DNA of 7,049 nt, taken from assembly GCA_035762175.1 (NCBI GenBank), contig DASTPP010000359.1:1-7049 (forward strand), written 5' to 3'. Positions 5,078-7,049 of the stretch are shown here, piece after piece (the first letter of the stretch is position 1; every line of letters starts with the position of its first letter). The DNA comes from DASTPP01 sp035762175 (lineage in GTDB: Bacteria > Myxococcota_A > Polyangia > Polyangiales > Polyangiaceae). A program made the translations under genes and the position numbers. The notes beneath the pieces are model-generated. The model was not told where the DNA came from. It saw only the letters and a list, made by a program, of their open reading frames with translations, and searched no databases.

Positions 5078-7049
5078 TTAGAAAAGCACGCCGAGGAACC
5101 AACGCAAGGTCTGGGCCGAGCCCGTGTCGAGCCGGATGCGGTCGGAGTTGAGCGCGTTGTCGCGCTGGGCCGAGAGGTAGTTCAGGCCGCCGAGCGGGAA
5201 GAGCACGCCGTACTGCAAGAAGGTGTAGAAGCCGCCGACCTTCTGGTGGTTGTCGTTGAGCGAGCCGTCCTTCGCCTGGTAGTAGAGCGTCAGGTCGAGC
5301 TCGACGCCGAGGTCGGGCTGGTGGCCGGGCGTCTGCACGGGCTCGGAGGCGCGGCTCCAGACGATGGCGGCGCCGCCGCCGAACTTCTGGCCGTTGACGT
5401 TGCGCGCGAAGTCGTACTCGACCGACGGCCGCAGGTAGTAGGCGCCCTGCACCCGCGACAAGATGTTGCGAAACAAGATGAGGTCGACGCGGTAGTCGGG
5501 GTGGAAGCGCCCCATCGAGTAGGTGCGGTCCCAGCCGCGCTGCGCCGGCAGGCCGAGCGAGCGGGGCGAGAGGCCGCCGGCGTACGAGCCGCGCGAGGGG
5601 TCGGCCGCCTCCCAGACGTCGGGGTCGCCGCTGGCCCAGCCGAAGCCGAACTGCAGCCGCAGCTTGTCTTCGACGAGCTTGAGCTCACTCTGCGTGGCGA
5701 GGATATAATCGCGGATCCTCCAGCCGTTCGACTGGAAGGGGCGGATGGCGCTGTAGTTCGACAGGCCCTCGCCCGCCTCGGTGTTCTCGAGCGAGCCGAA
5801 GTTGCCCGCCCACTCGGCCTCGAAGCGGAACTTGCGGTAGAGGATCTGCAGCCACAGGTCGGGCGTGAAGATCTCGGCCTTGCGGCGGGTCAGGCCCTGG
5901 CTGAGGTTGTCGCTCGTCTGGCCGAGCGAGGCGTCGCGCACGTCGCCGCTCAGGTCGTTGGCGAGCGTCTGCTTGCGGTAGACGAAGAACAGGCCGCCGT
6001 TGACGACGGCGTTGCCGTTCGCGAGGTCTTGCCGGGCGAGGTCGGGGGCGCGCTTTCTCGCGAGCGAGGCGGTGTACTGGTTGACGTCGTCGAGCTGCCC
6101 GAGGTCGTAGGGCTGGCCCTGCCGCTCGAAGGCATTGGCGCTGATGGCGCCCTCGTGCGGGAAGTCCCAGGCGAGCGAGGCGTAGGCGTCGAGCGACTTG
6201 ATGCCCGTCGTGAACATGATGCGGTCGACCGTCGACTGCCAGTCGGAGTCGTAGCCGTCGCCCGCGTTCGCGAGGATGCCGAGGCCCCAGTGGTTCGGCT
6301 GCCGGCCGAAGCGCAGCATGCCGACCGGGGTCATGTACTCGGCGTACACGCGCTTGACGCGCACCGAGTCGTTGAAGCTGTTCTGCTCGGCCTGCGGCAC
6401 CTCGGCCGTCTGCGCGAGGACCGAGCGGGGCGCGTAGGGGTTCTGCGTGCCGACCTCGCGCTGGCCCGGCGCCGCCCCGGCGCCCGTCTGGTACTGGTTG
6501 TAGTAGCCGTAGGGCGTCGAGCCGAGCACCAGGTTGTCGAGCAGGTCGATCTGCGAGACGATGCGCAGGTTGTCCGAGATGTGCAGCTCGGGCTCGAGCC
6601 GGAAGCGCATGTTCGCGCCGGCCTGCGACTTGTTCTGGCAGGGGCCGGCCGAGCGGGGCGCGTCGCCGCAGAGGTTGACCGGGTGCGGCTGGCCGCTCGC
6701 GTCGCGGTAGCTGAAGTCGATCGGCCGCGGCCAGAGCGCCTGGCCGGGCGGGTCGTCGCGGCCGAGCGAGAAGTTGTGAAAGAGCTCGGCGCGCGTGCGG
6801 TAGTAGCCGTGCAGCTCGAGGATGGGGCGCGCGTGCGTCCACCAGTCGTCGGCGAACACCTCGTCGCCGCTCTTGGCGGGCGCGCCGCTCGGGCCCCGCG
6901 CGTCGGCCGCGGCGGGCGCGGGGGCTGAGGGCTCGGGGGCGATCGGCGTCAGCGGCACGCGCCCGGGCTGGGGGCCGGCGGCGGCGTCGCCCGGCGGCGG
7001 CGCGGGGCGGCCGGCGGGCGGGGGCGCCGCGGGCTCGGCCCCCTCGGGC
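5078..7049 (-). CDS. Outer-membrane beta-barrel protein (5' end outside window)
   Basis: The frame is open from the right edge to TAA at 5080-5078 (about 656 codons visible). A GTG at 6958 lies inside a Pro/Ala/Gly-rich stretch that continues upstream in frame to the edge, so the true start and signal peptide are probably outside. Residues after the Pro/Ala linker (from FADDWWTHARP) show many alternating amphipathic, aromatic strands, for example ILELHGYYRTRAELF, MRFRLEPELHI, MLRFGRQPNHWGLGIL, LRLQFGFGWASG and LDLTLYYQ. The protein ends in RWFLGVLF, with the terminal Phe expected for Bam-dependent barrel insertion. Two cysteines in CGDAPRSAGPC may form a loop disulfide. The overall look recalls alginate-export-type barrels and the myxobacterial family I remember as TIGR04551, but this is from memory and no substrate can be assigned. 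It lies directly upstream of radA and likely shares its transcript. Confidence 0.85.
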   Translation of the reverse strand, partial: PEGAEPAAPPPAGRPAPPPGDAAAGPQPGRVPLTPIAPEPSAPAPAAADARGPSGAPAKSGDEVFADDWWTHARPILELHGYYRTRAELFHNFSLGRDDPPGQALWPRPIDFSYRDASGQPHPVNLCGDAPRSAGPCQNKSQAGANMRFRLEPELHISDNLRIVSQIDLLDNLVLGSTPYGYYNQYQTGAGAAPGQREVGTQNPYAPRSVLAQTAEVPQAEQNSFNDSVRVKRVYAEYMTPVGMLRFGRQPNHWGLGILANAGDGYDSDWQSTVDRIMFTTGIKSLDAYASLAWDFPHEGAISANAFERQGQPYDLGQLDDVNQYTASLARKRAPDLARQDLANGNAVVNGGLFFVYRKQTLANDLSGDVRDASLGQTSDNLSQGLTRRKAEIFTPDLWLQILYRKFRFEAEWAGNFGSLENTEAGEGLSNYSAIRPFQSNGWRIRDYILATQSELKLVEDKLRLQFGFGWASGDPDVWEAADPSRGSYAGGLSPRSLGLPAQRGWDRTYSMGRFHPDYRVDLILFRNILSRVQGAYYLRPSVEYDFARNVNGQKFGGGAAIVWSRASEPVQTPGHQPDLGVELDLTLYYQAKDGSLNDNHQKVGGFYTFLQYGVLFPLGGLNYLSAQRDNALNSDRIRLDTGSAQTLRWFLGVLF
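6850..7049 (-). other. Pro/Ala/Gly-rich N-terminal linker of the outer-membrane protein
   Basis: The first ~65 visible residues are Pro, Ala, Gly and acidic or Arg residues (PAAPPPAGRPAPPPGDAAAG and similar) before the aromatic barrel sequence begins at FADDWW. Such segments often follow the signal peptide in myxobacterial envelope proteins. I infer a periplasmic flexible extension before the barrel. Confidence 0.6.

Noticed and set aside
3637..5151. A 504-codon plus-strand open frame opposite radA
   Set aside because: The minus strand carries every RadA motif in order. The plus-strand frame is compositional, rich in Ala, Gly, Glu and Arg, with no recognisable domain.
5060..6928. A 622-codon open frame on the plus strand covering the whole outer-membrane protein gene
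   Set aside because: It is an antisense shadow created by high GC and G/C-ending codons. Its translation is Val/Ala/Arg/Glu-rich without motifs, while the minus frame has clear barrel features and the C-terminal Phe.
6956..6958. GTG at 6958 as the start of the outer-membrane protein
   Set aside because: No signal peptide follows it, and the same Pro/Ala-rich frame continues upstream without a stop to the window edge, so the start is most likely outside.

Overview
The window looks like chromosomal DNA of a myxobacterium, most likely of the Polyangiales type (Sorangium/Polyangium relatives). This is inferred from very high GC, strong G/C at third codon positions, and long glycine-rich GGX stalks in secreted lipoproteins, a style common in that group. 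There is no rRNA or other species marker, so the placement is inference.

All four genes I can support lie on the minus strand, so transcription runs right to left. From right to left: (1) positions 7049-5078, the C-terminal ~656 residues of a large outer-membrane beta-barrel protein whose 5' end is outside the window; (2) 5067-3676, radA, a complete DNA-repair/recombination ATPase that starts 10 bp after the previous stop and probably shares its transcript; (3) 3559-2687, a complete 290-residue putative secreted lipoprotein with a Pro/Ala/Gly-rich stalk and a small two-cysteine C-terminal domain; (4) 1545-1, the first 515 residues of a second lipoprotein that runs off the left edge. Gene 4 has a clear signal peptide, a stalk of about 200 glycine-rich residues, a four-cysteine domain, and then at least two nearly identical somatomedin-B-like eight-cysteine modules.

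Between genes 3 and 4 (1546-2686) lie about 1.1 kb with no convincing gene. The right part is highly structured. It holds a perfect 39-bp tandem duplication (2587-2664) and a nested tandem array (about 2106-2390) whose units measure 13, 20, 27 or 34 bp, each built as a hexamer plus one to four heptamers. The left part is less GC-rich and holds a terminator-like hairpin with a T-rich tail for leftward transcription, plus the likely promoter and leader of gene 4, with two small hairpins just before its ribosome binding site.

Functionally, radA is housekeeping. The other three genes encode cell-envelope proteins: one outer-membrane barrel and two putative surface lipoproteins that present a cysteine-containing domain on a flexible stalk. 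The least ordinary items are the duplicated somatomedin-B-like modules in a bacterial lipoprotein and the hexamer-plus-heptamer array. I see no CRISPR, mobile element, tRNA or rRNA.
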